NCBI GenBank assembly: GCA_021846985.1 | Contig: JAJZVX010000004.1 | Span: forward strand, 1-64,000 | Reading direction: 5' to 3' | DNA: 64,000 bases | Source of the DNA: Acidobacteriota bacterium | Lineage (GTDB): Bacteria; Acidobacteriota; Terriglobia; Terriglobales; Acidobacteriaceae | In this document: positions 16,271 to 28,623 of the stretch, in pieces | Position numbering within the stretch: the first letter of the stretch is position 1 | Layout of the letters: each line of letters begins with the position of its first letter | The notes under the pieces: model-generated | Told to the model about the DNA's origin: nothing | Databases searched by the model: none | The model's input: the letters and a program-made list of their open reading frames with translations, nothing else | Translations under genes and position numbers: made by a program

Positions 16271-16939
16271 ATGGTTCGTGGTCTTTTTATCACGCTCGAA
16301 GGGCTGGACGGCTCAGGGAAGACCACGCAAATCAAGCGTTTAGCGGCATGGATGCAACGCCGCGCGCTGCCGGTCACGATGACCCGGCAGCCCGGCGGCA
16401 CGCCGCTGGGAGATCGCATCCGCGAGATCCTTCTCGACCCCGTATCCACAGGCGTGGCTCCGCTCACAGAGATGACTCTGATGTTTGCCGACCGGGCCCA
16501 GTGCATTGCGCAAGTGATCCGCCCGGCGCTGGAAACGGGACAATGCGTTCTGTGCGACCGCTTTACCGATTCCACAGAGGCCTACCAGGGCGGTGGCCGC
16601 GAGCTTGGCTCCGAGGTGGTTCTCGATCTGCACCGGCTGGTATGCGGCAATCTGCAACCGGATCTGACGCTGCTGCTGCTGCCGTCGCTGGAGGTTTCCC
16701 TGGGGCGCGCGCGGAGCCGCAACCGGCGCGTGGCAGAGAAGACCGGACAGGACGAAGGGCGCTTCGAGCAGGAGCAGGATGCCTTTTATCGCCGTGTGTG
16801 GCAAAAATACAGGGAGATTGCCGCCCGCGAACCGGAAAGAGTGGTTCCGATCGAGGGCAACCTCAGCGTGGACGAAGTCCACGAGCAGATAGTGGAAGCC
16901 GTGGCCGAAAAGCTGCTGGCGATGGCCGGAAACCAGTAA
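16271..16939 (+). CDS. tmk: Thymidylate kinase
   Basis: A 222-residue dTMP kinase, which makes dTDP for DNA synthesis. The P-loop EGLDGSGKTTQ is near the N-terminus, the TRQPGGTPLG motif binds dTMP, and the DRFTDSTEAYQG motif and an Arg-rich LID region (RARSRNRRVAEKTGQDE) complete the active site. The ATG at 16271 gives the usual N-terminus; a GTG at 16256 is in frame. It is followed by a sugar isomerase-like gene and then holB; tmk and holB are commonly neighbours. Confidence 0.93.
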   Translation: MVRGLFITLEGLDGSGKTTQIKRLAAWMQRRALPVTMTRQPGGTPLGDRIREILLDPVSTGVAPLTEMTLMFADRAQCIAQVIRPALETGQCVLCDRFTDSTEAYQGGGRELGSEVVLDLHRLVCGNLQPDLTLLLLPSLEVSLGRARSRNRRVAEKTGQDEGRFEQEQDAFYRRVWQKYREIAAREPERVVPIEGNLSVDEVHEQIVEAVAEKLLAMAGNQ

Positions 16940-17044
16940 CCGGCCCGGCTGCGTTGCCCGGCGCTCTCCGGCCCCTCATCGGCCGCGGCGCAGAGACAGA
17001 TTCCTGCATATCCCGCAGGCAGCAGAAAGGCAGACTCGATCACG

Positions 17045-17950
17045 ATGCCCATGAATCGCCGCAGGTTTCTCGCATTTTCCGCCGCATGGGCGGGCAGCGC
17101 GGCTGCGCCCGCCCTGGGCCTGAACGCCGTCGAGAAAGTCAAGCGCGAATCGGGCGTGAGGCTCAAGCTGGGGTTGAACGCCTATTCGTTTGACGCCCCG
17201 TTGCGCAAGGGAACCATGACGCTCACCGACGCGGTGCGCTTTTGCGCCCGCAACAATGTGGATGCGCTGGATGCCACCGGCTACTACTTCCCCGGCTATC
17301 CCGGCATCCCGGCGGACGATTATGTGTACGGCCTCAAGCGCACCGCCTTCGTCAACGGAGTAGCCATCTGCGGTACCGGCGTGCGCAACGACTTTGCCGT
17401 ATCCGACCCGGCCGCCAGGACCGCCGACATGCAAATGGTGAAGGACTGGATTGTGGTGGCGAGCAAGCTGGGAGCGCCCGTGATCCGCGTTTTCTCCGGC
17501 AAAGAACGGCCGGCGGGGTACACCTTCAACCAGGCGGTCAAATGGATGGCCGCCAATTTTGCGGAATGTGCGGACTTTGGCCGTCAGCACGGCGTGATGG
17601 TGGCTCTGCAGCCGCACAACGATTTCCTCAAGACCGCCGCGGAGACCATCCATGTGATCGAGGCCGTGGACTCGCCCTGGTTTGCCTGTATTCTCGACAT
17701 CGGCAGCCTGCGGTCCGGCGACCCCTACGCGGAGATCCAAAAGCTGGTGCCCTACGCCGTCTCCTGGCAGATCAAGGAAAAGGTGTGGCGCAACGGGCAG
17801 GAAGAGCCCACCGACCTGGCCAGGATCAAGGAGATTATCGATCGCTCCGGCTACCGCGGCTACGTGCCCTTCGAAGCGCTCGACGCCGGCGATCCCATCC
17901 AGGATGTAACCTCGTTTCTGCTGAAGATTCGCCAGGCGTTTGCGCTCTAG
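17045..17950 (+). CDS. Tat-exported sugar phosphate isomerase/epimerase-like TIM-barrel protein
   Basis: A 301-residue protein with a twin-arginine signal (MNRRRFLAFSAAWAGSAA) and an AP-endonuclease-2/xylose-isomerase-like TIM barrel: LKLGLNAYSF, ALDATGYYFPGY, LGAPVIRVFSG, VMVALQPHNDF, FACILDIGSL and YVPFEALDAGD. In this superfamily the Glu, Asp and His residues of these blocks hold a divalent metal. Tat export suggests that it folds with metal in the cytoplasm before export. The substrate is unknown, perhaps a keto-sugar or inositol derivative. It sits between tmk and holB, which gives no functional clue. An ATG at 17045 precedes the one at 17051. Confidence 0.85.
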   Translation: MPMNRRRFLAFSAAWAGSAAAPALGLNAVEKVKRESGVRLKLGLNAYSFDAPLRKGTMTLTDAVRFCARNNVDALDATGYYFPGYPGIPADDYVYGLKRTAFVNGVAICGTGVRNDFAVSDPAARTADMQMVKDWIVVASKLGAPVIRVFSGKERPAGYTFNQAVKWMAANFAECADFGRQHGVMVALQPHNDFLKTAAETIHVIEAVDSPWFACILDIGSLRSGDPYAEIQKLVPYAVSWQIKEKVWRNGQEEPTDLARIKEIIDRSGYRGYVPFEALDAGDPIQDVTSFLLKIRQAFAL

Positions 17951-18423
17951 ACGATGCGCGCTGGTTCTTCGCCCGCCGCTCCCATTCTGCATGCGCTCAT
18001 CCCCGGCCTTCGGGCAGGCCGCCTCGATCCCGGAATGTTTCCCGCCGGCAAGCGCCGCAGGCTCGCGATCCAGTCTTGTCCCCCAGGCAGGCCAGCCCCA
18101 GCCCTGCCCGGAGCCTTGCAGAAAATTACCCCCCTCCATGGGACAATGGCTTCAAGAATCGCCCTCGGGCGGCACAGAAGCGCCGCTCGGGGAGCAGCGG
18201 CGAGAGCAAAAGCACCCCCCTACCCCCCCGGGGGGCCTATTCTCCTTTCTTTCGCCTCCAGGATCACTTCAGCCTCGACCCGTCAGCAGCGTGCAAGCGC
18301 CTGGCTTGGGACTGACTTGTTGACCTCTCTGGCATGTGCCGGTCGTCCTCTCGCTGCGGAACAAGCCTCCGCGCATCCGCCATTCTGTAAGGAGCGGAAT
18401 CGAAAACGCTGTAGACTCAAGCT
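17951..18423. other. Intergenic region, no gene supported
   Basis: The 470 bases before holB contain open frames but none shows coding features. A C/G homopolymer-rich tract lies at about 18216-18236 (runs of six and eight C, then six G). No promoter or RNA gene could be assigned. Confidence 0.6.
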
Positions 18424-19533
18424 GTGGGCTTCAGTGAATTCCTGGGCAATGCGGCGACGGTGACGCGGCTGCGCGAGAGTGTGCGCGGCGGCCGTTTTCC
18501 GCATTCGCTGATCCTGGCCGGTCCCCGCGGAGCCGGCAAGTACACGCTGGCGCTCATGCTGGCCCGGGTGGTGAACTGCCAGAGCCCTGTGGAGACGGGC
18601 GGCCTGCCGGACTTTTGCGGCGCCTGCGCCAACTGTGTCCGCACGGGCGATGCGGCGAACCTGGAAGAGCGCGTGGCCGAGGCCGTGGCGGCCCGCGACG
18701 CGATGCGCGATGCGGACAAGCGCGAGACGCGCATCCTGATCCAGACGCATCCCGATGTGCTGATCGTGCCGCCCGATCCGCCGCAGTTGCTGATCAAGAT
18801 TGGCCAGGTGCGGCAGGTGATTCACATGGCGTGGTACCGTCCGCCGGTCGAGGCGCGGCGCGCGTTCACCATCTTCACCTCGTCGGCATTTATGAAGGAG
18901 GCTGCCAATAGCCTGCTCAAGGTCCTGGAGGAGCCGCCGGAACATACATCGCTGATTTTGCTCACTGAGAATCCGCAGGAACTGCTGCCAACCATTCGTT
19001 CGCGGGCGGTGGTGCACCGGCTGGAAGCGCTGCCCGCCACCGAGTTGGAAGCGCTGCTGGCCACCCGGCGGCCTGACCTCAGACCGCGTGACCGCGCCCT
19101 GGCAGCGCGGCTGGCGGAGGGCGCTGTGGGCCGCGCGCTCTCCATGGATCTGGGCGCTTATGTGGCCAGCCGCCAGGACGCCCTGACCATCTTGCGCAAC
19201 GGCCTGAGCGGCCCCGATTATGCACAACTGTTCCGCGTGACCGAGAGCTACCGCGCCGGGGCCGATGGACAGGAAAAGACCACCCGCCTGCTGCGCGCGC
19301 TCGGCAGCCTGGTGGAGGATCTGCTGCTGGTGACGGCCGGCACGCCGCAACTGATCCGCAATCTCGACCTCGAATCTGAACTGGTCCGCATGGCGCAGGG
19401 CGTGACCGTGGAATGGATCGACGCCGCCGCGCACGCGCTGGTGCAGGTGGAGCAGGGCATGCGGCGCAATCTGCTGCGCTCACTTTCGCTGGATGCGATG
19501 GCGGCCGGTCTGGAGGAAAGGCCGGTCTGGTGA
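18424..19533 (+). CDS. holB: DNA polymerase III delta' subunit
   Basis: A 369-residue clamp-loader subunit. It has an AAA+ fold with a modified Walker A (GPRGAGKYTLAL), a zinc module (CQSP...DFCGACANCVRTG) and the conserved EAANSLLKVLEEPPEHTSLILLTENPQELLPTIRSR block with the SRC-like sensor SRA. The delta' subunit acts as stator in loading the beta clamp. The GTG at 18424 gives the usual G-F-S-E-F-L-G-N start. An insertion of about 25 residues after the zinc module (EERVAEAVAARDAMRDADKRE) is longer than I expect. Confidence 0.9.
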   Translation: MGFSEFLGNAATVTRLRESVRGGRFPHSLILAGPRGAGKYTLALMLARVVNCQSPVETGGLPDFCGACANCVRTGDAANLEERVAEAVAARDAMRDADKRETRILIQTHPDVLIVPPDPPQLLIKIGQVRQVIHMAWYRPPVEARRAFTIFTSSAFMKEAANSLLKVLEEPPEHTSLILLTENPQELLPTIRSRAVVHRLEALPATELEALLATRRPDLRPRDRALAARLAEGAVGRALSMDLGAYVASRQDALTILRNGLSGPDYAQLFRVTESYRAGADGQEKTTRLLRALGSLVEDLLLVTAGTPQLIRNLDLESELVRMAQGVTVEWIDAAAHALVQVEQGMRRNLLRSLSLDAMAAGLEERPVW

Positions 19534-19802
19534 GGCGAAGGGCAACCCCGGTCTGCAAGGCCGCATCTTTTTGAATACAAGCAATCCAGCCACCGATTCA
19601 GAACAGGAGCAGCGATTGAGGCATAGCGGCTTGGTAACAGGCGGTGCCTCTGCGTGTGTTGCACGATGCGAACTGCTTCCCGAGCCAGAGCTTCACCAAA
19701 ACATAAGAGCGAGGGAAAAAGAGCCGCCTCCATTTTTTGCCTCCTGCGCCTGCGGTTGATTGTTGATTACAGACACAGGCAACTCCAGAAAGGAACACCT
19801 GC

Positions 19803-20156
19803 ATGACCGGCCGGACAGCATCGAATGGACGCGGAAACCAGAGCGTCAGCAATGGCGGCGCCCTGCCCAGCGCGCCGTCACCACCAGCAAAGAAGCATTG
19901 GCAACCACCACAGCCGTTCCGCATGACGGCGCACGCCCGGGAGGAAGAGAACGGCGCGCGCCAGGCCGAGCTTTTCTACCTGCAGAAGCAGATCCAGTCG
20001 CAAACGCCGATGGTAATTGTGCTCGATGACGGGGAGACGATTGAGGGCTGCATCGAGTGGTACGACCGGCAGGTGCTGAAGGTGCGGGGCAAAACCAGGA
20101 CGCTGGTCTACAAGTCGGCCATCAAGTACATGTATAAGCTGGGCGAAGCAGAGTAG
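19803..20156 (+). CDS. hfq: Hfq-like RNA chaperone with N-terminal extension
   Basis: A 117-residue protein. Residues 53-115 match the Sm fold of Hfq: QAELFYLQKQIQSQTPMVIV, LDDGETIEGCIEWYD (Sm1, cf. the NGxxLxGxIxxFD pattern) and LVYKSAIKYM (Sm2). The canonical Sm2 YKHAI is YKSAI here, so the usual proximal-face His is replaced by Ser. Residues 1-50 are a low-complexity, Pro/Ser/Gln-rich extension absent from enterobacterial Hfq. A Shine-Dalgarno AAAGGAA precedes the ATG. It probably forms a hexamer that helps sRNA-mRNA pairing, with altered RNA contacts (inference). Confidence 0.8.
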   Translation: MTGRTASNGRGNQSVSNGGALPSAPSPPAKKHWQPPQPFRMTAHAREEENGARQAELFYLQKQIQSQTPMVIVLDDGETIEGCIEWYDRQVLKVRGKTRTLVYKSAIKYMYKLGEAE

Positions 20157-20162
20157 GAGCAG

Positions 20163-21221
20163 TCATAGGCCGGACGGATGGGCGGCTTTACGCAGCCGGT
20201 CGCGCATGGCCACGCCGATGCCTTCGGCCGGCGGGAGGGGGCAAAGGATGACCGAACAGCCTTGCCTGTCGAGCGCGCGCAGACAGGCGTAAAGATGTTG
20301 TGCCAGTTGGGCGGCATCGTCCCAGCGGCCCCAGGTCATGGCCACACTGACGCCGGGCGGCGCCGGCCAGCCGATAGGCAGCATGACGCCTATCTTTTCC
20401 CCAGCAAGAGCGCGGGCGGACTCAGCAAGCCGGGCTTCCATATCCTGCGCGGAGCCTTCGACAAGGACGAGCCGGGCGCGCGGCGCGTAATGGCGCAGAC
20501 CCACGCCGGGAGACGGCAGCGCCTCGCGAGGCTGGGTTTCCGAGGTCAGGGGCGCGCGGAAACTTTTTACGGCGCTGCCAGCGGCTTTGCGAATGTCGAA
20601 GGCCGTGATTGCGCCGGGGCGATAAATCACCATGGGACTCTGGCAGGGATCGAGGACCGTCGATTCGACGCCATGCTCGGCGGGACCGGCATCGAGCACG
20701 GCATCGATGCGGCCATCGAGATCCTCGAGCACGTGCGCGGCGGTGGTGGGACTGGTGTGGCCGAAGAGGTTCGCGCTGGGCGCGGCCACGGGTACGCCGG
20801 CCTGGTAGATGAGCTCGAAAGCAACCGGATGCGCGGGCATGCGCACACCCACCAGCGGACGGCCGGCGGTAACGGCCTCGGGAACCTCTGGGCCGCGCGG
20901 AAGCAGCAGCGTGAGCGGACCCGGCCAGAAGGCTTTCATCAGCTTGTGGGCCGCCTCGGGTATTGCGGCGACGATTCCATCCAGCATGCGCAGGTCGGCG
21001 ATGTGAACAATCACCGGATCCCAGGCGGGGCGCTGTTTGGCGGCGAAGATGCGCTGAACAGCCGCCGCATCGAGCGCGTTGGCGCCGAGGCCATAGACGG
21101 TTTCGGTGGGCAGAGCTACCAGGCCGCCGTGGCGCAGAATTCCAGCCGCCAGCCGCAGGGACTCCTGCGCCTGGGCAGTTTCAAGATGCGCGGGATCAAC
21201 GGCCAACCGCAGAGTGTTCAC
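20163..21221 (-). CDS. L-threonylcarbamoyladenylate synthase, Sua5 type
   Basis: The 352-residue enzyme makes threonylcarbamoyl-AMP for t6A37 of tRNAs reading ANN codons. The YrdC domain (about 20-210) shows LVALPTETVYGLGANA, KQRPAWDPVIVHI, FWPGPLTLLL, VGVRMPAHPVA, VAAPSANLFGHTSPT and STVLDP. The linker SPGVGLRHYAP and a C-terminal Rossmann domain identify the long Sua5 form and not the short TsaC. It is convergent with the Hfq-like gene, with only 6 nt between stops. Confidence 0.92.
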   Translation of the reverse strand: MNTLRLAVDPAHLETAQAQESLRLAAGILRHGGLVALPTETVYGLGANALDAAAVQRIFAAKQRPAWDPVIVHIADLRMLDGIVAAIPEAAHKLMKAFWPGPLTLLLPRGPEVPEAVTAGRPLVGVRMPAHPVAFELIYQAGVPVAAPSANLFGHTSPTTAAHVLEDLDGRIDAVLDAGPAEHGVESTVLDPCQSPMVIYRPGAITAFDIRKAAGSAVKSFRAPLTSETQPREALPSPGVGLRHYAPRARLVLVEGSAQDMEARLAESARALAGEKIGVMLPIGWPAPPGVSVAMTWGRWDDAAQLAQHLYACLRALDRQGCSVILCPLPPAEGIGVAMRDRLRKAAHPSGL

Positions 21222-21281
21222 GCTTCCATTGTCGCCTCTGACGGCGCGGCCGCGCCACTTGCCGTATACTCACTGTTTACG

Positions 21282-21866
21282 ATGGCGGTTGAAACGGAGA
21301 TCAAATTTCGCGTAAACAGCCTGGAGGATCTTGCCCGGCGGCTGGAGCAGGCCGGATTCCAGGTGCGGACGCCGCGTGCCTTCGAGAGCAATGTGCTGTA
21401 TGACACGCCGGACCGGCAGATGCGGGCGCGGACCGAGATTCTGCGCATTCGCAGCTATGCCGGCCGCTGGACGGTTACCCACAAGCGGCTACCCGACAAC
21501 GGGCCGGGCGAGGATACGCACAAACACCGCGTGGAAACGGAGACCGAAATCGCCGACGGCGGGACGCTGGAAGAGATTTTTCTGTCGCTGGGACTGGTAG
21601 CGGCCTTTCGCTACGAGAAATGGCGGACGGAGTGGTCTGACGGCGAGGGACATTGCGTGGTGGATGAGACGCCCATCGGCAACTATGCCGAACTGGAAGG
21701 CGCGCCTGCGTGGATCGACAGGGCAGCCGGGCGTCTGGGAGTGGAGCGGGAGCGCTACATCACGCTGAGCTATGGCCGCCTCTTTGACCTGTGGCGGGAA
21801 GAACATGGCGCAAGCGCGCAGGATCTGACCTTTGCCGCGGTAGACGCCGCCCAGGGAGCGGCGTAA
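21282..21866 (+). CDS. CYTH domain protein (class IV adenylate cyclase/CyaB-like)
   Basis: A 194-residue CYTH-superfamily protein. It starts MAVETEIKFRV with the defining ExExK (E4, E6, K8) and continues with YDTPDRQMR, LRIRSYAG, WTVTHKR, RVETETEI and a final acidic strand pattern (VVDETPIGNYAELEG). The tunnel fold hydrolyses or cyclises triphosphates; CyaB-like members may be adenylate cyclases or thiamine- or tripolyphosphatases. The ATG is 61 bases from the divergent Sua5 start, with TATACT 12 bases upstream as a possible -10. Confidence 0.85.
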   Translation: MAVETEIKFRVNSLEDLARRLEQAGFQVRTPRAFESNVLYDTPDRQMRARTEILRIRSYAGRWTVTHKRLPDNGPGEDTHKHRVETETEIADGGTLEEIFLSLGLVAAFRYEKWRTEWSDGEGHCVVDETPIGNYAELEGAPAWIDRAAGRLGVERERYITLSYGRLFDLWREEHGASAQDLTFAAVDAAQGAA

Positions 21867-21992
21867 CGAGCGGCAACCGCCGATTCCTTCGGTAATCAAA
21901 GCCTCGAAAATCTGATTCAGAAATTGAGTTCCCTGCCGATAACCTCACTGCGCAGGGAAATCACTCCGGCAGGAGACAACAAGGGGGGCCCG

Positions 21993-22337
21993 GTGGGGAA
22001 ACGTGTATTGGGATGGAAACATGCGACGGTAAGGCTGCTGCAGGCAGCGACTCTGGCGTTGGTGGTGGCGATGGCGGTGTCTGTCAGGGCGGCCGATCAG
22101 CGCGCCGTGCAATCGCGCGTTGCACCTGCCTATCCGGAGATCGCCAAGCGCCTGAAGATTACCGGCGTAGTGCATCTTGAGGTGACCGTGAACGCGGCTG
22201 GCAGGGTAACGGGGGTGAAGACGATCAGCGGCAACCACATGCTGGCGGTGGCCGCCGAAGAGGCCGTGCAGGAGTGGAAGTTCGAACCAGGCGCCGGCAG
22301 TGCGACGGTCGAGGTGGACGTGAACTTCACCCTCTAG
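21993..22337 (+). CDS. TonB C-terminal domain protein (periplasmic energy-transducer type)
   Basis: About 114 residues: a hydrophobic signal or anchor (LLQAATLALVVAMAVSVRAA) and a single TonB C-terminal domain (VAPAYPEIAKRLKITGVVHLEV, VTGVKTISGNHML, AAEEAVQEWKFEPG). TonB domains contact outer-membrane receptors, but the proline-rich spacer of true TonB is absent. It may be a short accessory TonB-like protein. The GTG at 21993 has GGGGG upstream; the frame is open to 21924 with a less likely start. No ExbBD genes are nearby. Confidence 0.75.
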   Translation: MGKRVLGWKHATVRLLQAATLALVVAMAVSVRAADQRAVQSRVAPAYPEIAKRLKITGVVHLEVTVNAAGRVTGVKTISGNHMLAVAAEEAVQEWKFEPGAGSATVEVDVNFTL

Positions 22338-22390
22338 GATGTAGAGGCACGGGGCGGGAGGATGCTCCGCCGCGTTTCACGCGCAAGCGC

Positions 22391-25408
<3,018 letters not shown>

Positions 25409-25463
25409 ACATATCTCCGTATACCAGTGTAAATCGCAGAGCGGCCAGCGCGTGCGGCAGCGG

Positions 25464-25820
25464 TCATGGACGCGGTTCGCCGCTTCCCGTACTGGCCGGC
25501 ATCCCAAGATGCAAGACAAGCCTTTTCCCCAGTTCACTTGGCCGGATCTTTCCGAGTTGCCTCAGCAGATGCTTGTGGGGCGAGTTGGGATCGCCCTGAT
25601 CGCCGTCTGCCACCCGCACGTACTACCTTGCCTCCCGGATGTGCAGGACGCTGGGCCGGTAAAAGACGGGCAAGATCAGCAAGGCCGTCGCGCGCGCCGC
25701 TGCGGATGGGCAAAATCCCGGAGATTTCACGCCCCGCAGCTTCCGGCGCCGCCAGAGAGCCCGGCGCAATGCGTAGTGGAGAAAAATCACGATGAGAAAC
25801 GCGAGCGCGGAGAAGAACAT
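25464..25820 (-). pseudogene. Small membrane-anchored protein gene interrupted by an in-frame TAG
   Basis: From the ATG at 25820 the frame gives an N-terminal membrane helix (MFFSALAFLIVIFLHYAL), a basic stretch and YRPSVLHIREAR, then TAG at 25625-25623. The same frame continues open for 52 codons after the stop ([36 protein letters not shown]) and ends at TGA 25464. The second part is charged and looks coding; I recall similar Asp-rich then HLxRQL endings in acidobacterial proteins of about 110-120 residues. I read this as one gene with a nonsense mutation or sequencing error, or two pieces. The product function is unknown. Confidence 0.5.
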
Positions 25821-25856
25821 GCCCGTGTAGTTTTGCGCGGGCCTGCCGTGATGCGA

Positions 25857-26912
25857 TTAGGATGACGGCGCAGAGGACTCCATCGCTTTCAGCGATTCGC
25901 CGTAGGGCGCGCGCAATACACCGCGCTCGGTGAAGATGGCGGTGATGTACTTTGCCGGCGTGACGTCGAAGGCGGGATTGCGGATGCCGACTCCGTGGGG
26001 CGTGAGTTGCTTGCCGCCGTGATGCGTGACCTCGATGGCCGGACGCTCCTCGATGGGAATCGCTTCACCCGTCGCCGTCGCCATGTCGATAGTGGACCAC
26101 GGCGCGGCCACATAGAAGGGGATACCGTGCTCCTTGGCCAGGATGGCCACATTGTAGGTGCCGATCTTGTTGGCGGTGTCACCGTTGGCGGCGATGCGGT
26201 CGGCGCCCACCACCGCGGCCTTGATGAGCCCCTGGCGCATCAGGCTGGCAGCCATGTTGTCACAGATGACCGTGGTGTCGATGCCGTCGGCCATCAACTC
26301 CCAGGCGGTGAGCCGCGCGCCCTGAAGGAACGGCCGCGTTTCATCGGCGTAGACGCGGATGTTTTTGCCCATCTCGACGGCGGAGCGGATCACGCCCAGC
26401 GCGGTTCCGTAGCCGCAGGTGGCCAGGGCGCCGGCGTTGCAGTGGGTGAGCACGCCGCCCTCGGCGGGCAACTGCGCGCCGCCATGCGCGCCCATGGCCT
26501 TGCAGGCGGCAATGTCCTCGTCGTACATGGCGTGGGCTTCGGCGAGCAGCTTTTCCTGGATATGGGCGAGGGAAGCTCCGGAGGCGAGGAGGCGCGCAAA
26601 GAGGCCCTTCATGCGATCAATGGCCCAGAACAGGTTAACGGCGGTGGGCCGCGTGCCGGCCAGCCGGACGCAGACGCGCTCAAACTCCGGCGCAAACTCG
26701 GCGGGTGTTGCAGCCTTGGTGCGCAGAGCGCCGAGCGCGACCCCGTAGGCCGCCGAAACGCCAATGGCCGGCGCGCCGCGAACCACCATGGTGACGATCA
26801 CGTCGGCGACCTGCTCATAGGTAGAAGCAAGTACGTAACTTTCTTCGAGAGGGAGCCGGGTCTGATCGATAAAGCGAACGCCTTCCTCGGTCCAGGCAAG
26901 AGTAGGAATCAT
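25857..26912 (-). CDS. mtnA: S-methyl-5-thioribose-1-phosphate isomerase
   Basis: A 351-residue isomerase of the methionine-salvage pathway, converting methylthioribose-1-phosphate to methylthioribulose-1-phosphate. Marks are [40 protein letters not shown] with the catalytic Cys, [20 protein letters not shown] with the catalytic Asp, and the C-terminal [20 protein letters not shown]. The start MIPTLAW (26912) matches the family; the frame is open for another 231 nt but that part lacks homology. GGAGG is very close (1 nt) to the ATG. No other salvage genes lie within the window. Confidence 0.93.
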   Translation of the reverse strand: MIPTLAWTEEGVRFIDQTRLPLEESYVLASTYEQVADVIVTMVVRGAPAIGVSAAYGVALGALRTKAATPAEFAPEFERVCVRLAGTRPTAVNLFWAIDRMKGLFARLLASGASLAHIQEKLLAEAHAMYDEDIAACKAMGAHGGAQLPAEGGVLTHCNAGALATCGYGTALGVIRSAVEMGKNIRVYADETRPFLQGARLTAWELMADGIDTTVICDNMAASLMRQGLIKAAVVGADRIAANGDTANKIGTYNVAILAKEHGIPFYVAAPWSTIDMATATGEAIPIEERPAIEVTHHGGKQLTPHGVGIRNPAFDVTPAKYITAIFTERGVLRAPYGESLKAMESSAPSS

Positions 26913-27144
26913 GCCTCCAGTGTAAACCGCCGGCAGGCGCGCGCTGGGGCGGTTCGATTTCCATCCCGGTCTGGACGCCACATGGCTCCGGTGCGTAAAG
27001 TGGTGCCAATACCTCAAGGCGGCCCTGCACCTCTTTGTCCGCATCCATGTGGTTCGCACAGTAGTGTCGCGAGTGAGCAGGACCAGACAACCGGGCGCGG
27101 CCGCAGCCGCGATTTTCCCGGAAGGAAGCGAGAGAAGTTTCATT

Positions 27145-28398
27145 ATGGTTACTAGACCTGCGTCAACGGAAAGCGCCGGTGCGCCCAGTTACATGGGACC
27201 GTTTTTGACGGTCACATTTCTGTTTGCCATCTTCGGTTTTCTCACCAGTCTAAACAACACACTGGTGGCCAAGATGGAAGAGATCTTCCGGCTAGCCCAT
27301 GGCCCCGCCATGCTGGCCACTGCGGCGTGGTTCTTCGCCTACCTGGTTTTTTCGGTACCCTCGGCCAAACTGATCGAGTGGGTAGGCTACAAGCGCTCCA
27401 TGGTGATCTCGCTATTCATTATGACCGGTGGTGCGCTGTTGTTTCTTCCCGCCGCCGCCATGGTCAGTTTCCCCATGACGCTGCTGGCCATCTTTGTGCT
27501 GGCGGCGGGTGTTTGCGCATTGCAGACCTCGGCCAATCCATACGTTTCGATTCTGGGACCGGAACATAACGCCCCCGCGCGCCTCACGCTGGCGCAGGCC
27601 TTCAATTCGGCAGGCTCGGCCGCCGCGCCTTGGGTGGCCGCCCACTTCATCCTGTCCCAGACCGGCAACCGCGCCAGCTCGGCCAGCGATGCGCACATGC
27701 TTCAGCCTCCCTATATCGCTATCGCCGTGGCGCTGCTGGTTCTGGGGTTCGCCGTCAGTCTGATGCACCTGCCGGCGGTTGTCCCGGCGTACTCTTCCGC
27801 TTACGAAGCGAACGAGGCAAGGAGCCCCGGCCGCAACATCTGGACTTATCCCCATACTGTACTTGGCATGGTGGGCCTGTTCTTCTATGTGGGCGTGGAA
27901 ATCTCGCTGGCCGCCATCACCATCCAATATTGCCACGCGCAGGGTATGAGCAGCGTCAAGACCGCCGGCCTGATGTTGGTTCTTTATAACGTCTTCATGA
28001 TGGTCGGCCGTTTCCTGGGCAGCTTTGTCATGAAGTGGGTAAAGGCCGAAAAACTCCTCGTTATTCTAGGGTTCCTGGGCGTAGCGCTGCTCATTACTTC
28101 CATGTCTACGTCGGGAACGGCCGCCATCGCCACACTGGCGCTGTGCGGCCTGGCCAACTCTGTCATGTATCCCAATGTTTTTGCCCTGGGCATCGCGGAA
28201 CTGGGACCGCTGACCAGCAAAGGATCGGGCGTGCTGAACCTGGGCAATGTGGGCGGCGCAGTGATTCCGCCGCTCTTTGGACTGTTAGCCGACAAAGCCG
28301 GGATCCAGACGGCCTTCATCATTCCCATAATCGGTTATCTCTATGTGGCCTATTACGGCTTTTCCGGCTACAAACCACGGCGTTCCCGTCCGGTGTAG
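27145..28398 (+). CDS. MFS sugar permease of the FHS (L-fucose/glucose/galactose) family
   Basis: A 417-residue inner-membrane transporter with about 12 hydrophobic helices. [79 protein letters not shown] and [14 protein letters not shown] resemble FucP and the glucose/galactose permeases GluP/HP1174, which are proton or sodium symporters. The start at 27145 follows GAGAGAAG. It is divergent from mtnA and upstream of a sodium:solute symporter gene. With the GH29 fucosidase 10 kb away, fucose is an attractive substrate, but this is inference. Confidence 0.87.
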   Translation: MVTRPASTESAGAPSYMGPFLTVTFLFAIFGFLTSLNNTLVAKMEEIFRLAHGPAMLATAAWFFAYLVFSVPSAKLIEWVGYKRSMVISLFIMTGGALLFLPAAAMVSFPMTLLAIFVLAAGVCALQTSANPYVSILGPEHNAPARLTLAQAFNSAGSAAAPWVAAHFILSQTGNRASSASDAHMLQPPYIAIAVALLVLGFAVSLMHLPAVVPAYSSAYEANEARSPGRNIWTYPHTVLGMVGLFFYVGVEISLAAITIQYCHAQGMSSVKTAGLMLVLYNVFMMVGRFLGSFVMKWVKAEKLLVILGFLGVALLITSMSTSGTAAIATLALCGLANSVMYPNVFALGIAELGPLTSKGSGVLNLGNVGGAVIPPLFGLLADKAGIQTAFIIPIIGYLYVAYYGFSGYKPRRSRPV

Positions 28399-28445
28399 AC
28401 AGCGCACTCCGTCGCGGGCAGGGCTCTCGGGCGGCTTGCCGACGC

Positions 28446-28552
28446 AAGCTCTGGAGCGGCCCCCATCGAGGAGCAGGCAGTGTTGCCTTTTGGTTGGATT
28501 GCCCGCTACTTCTTGACGAAAGCTCTGGAGCGGCCCCCATCGAGGAGCAGGC
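28446..28552 (+). repeat. 33-bp exact direct repeat in an intergenic region
   Basis: The same 33 bases, starting AAGCTCTGGAGCGGCCCCC, occur at 28446-28478 and 28520-28552, 74 bp apart. Each copy contains the small palindrome GCTCTGGAGC. No gene lies between. Confidence 0.9.
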
Positions 28553-28623
28553 TTCTGGACGCGCATCCCCTGTCCTTCGTAGAGTGATTGCAGAGCTGTG
28601 GATGCAGCCAGGAGCCGCGTACA

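Noticed and set aside
17954-18463. 169-codon plus-strand frame before holB
   Set aside because: No domain, biased towards Pro/Arg/Ser, runs into holB in another frame and includes a poly-C/G tract.
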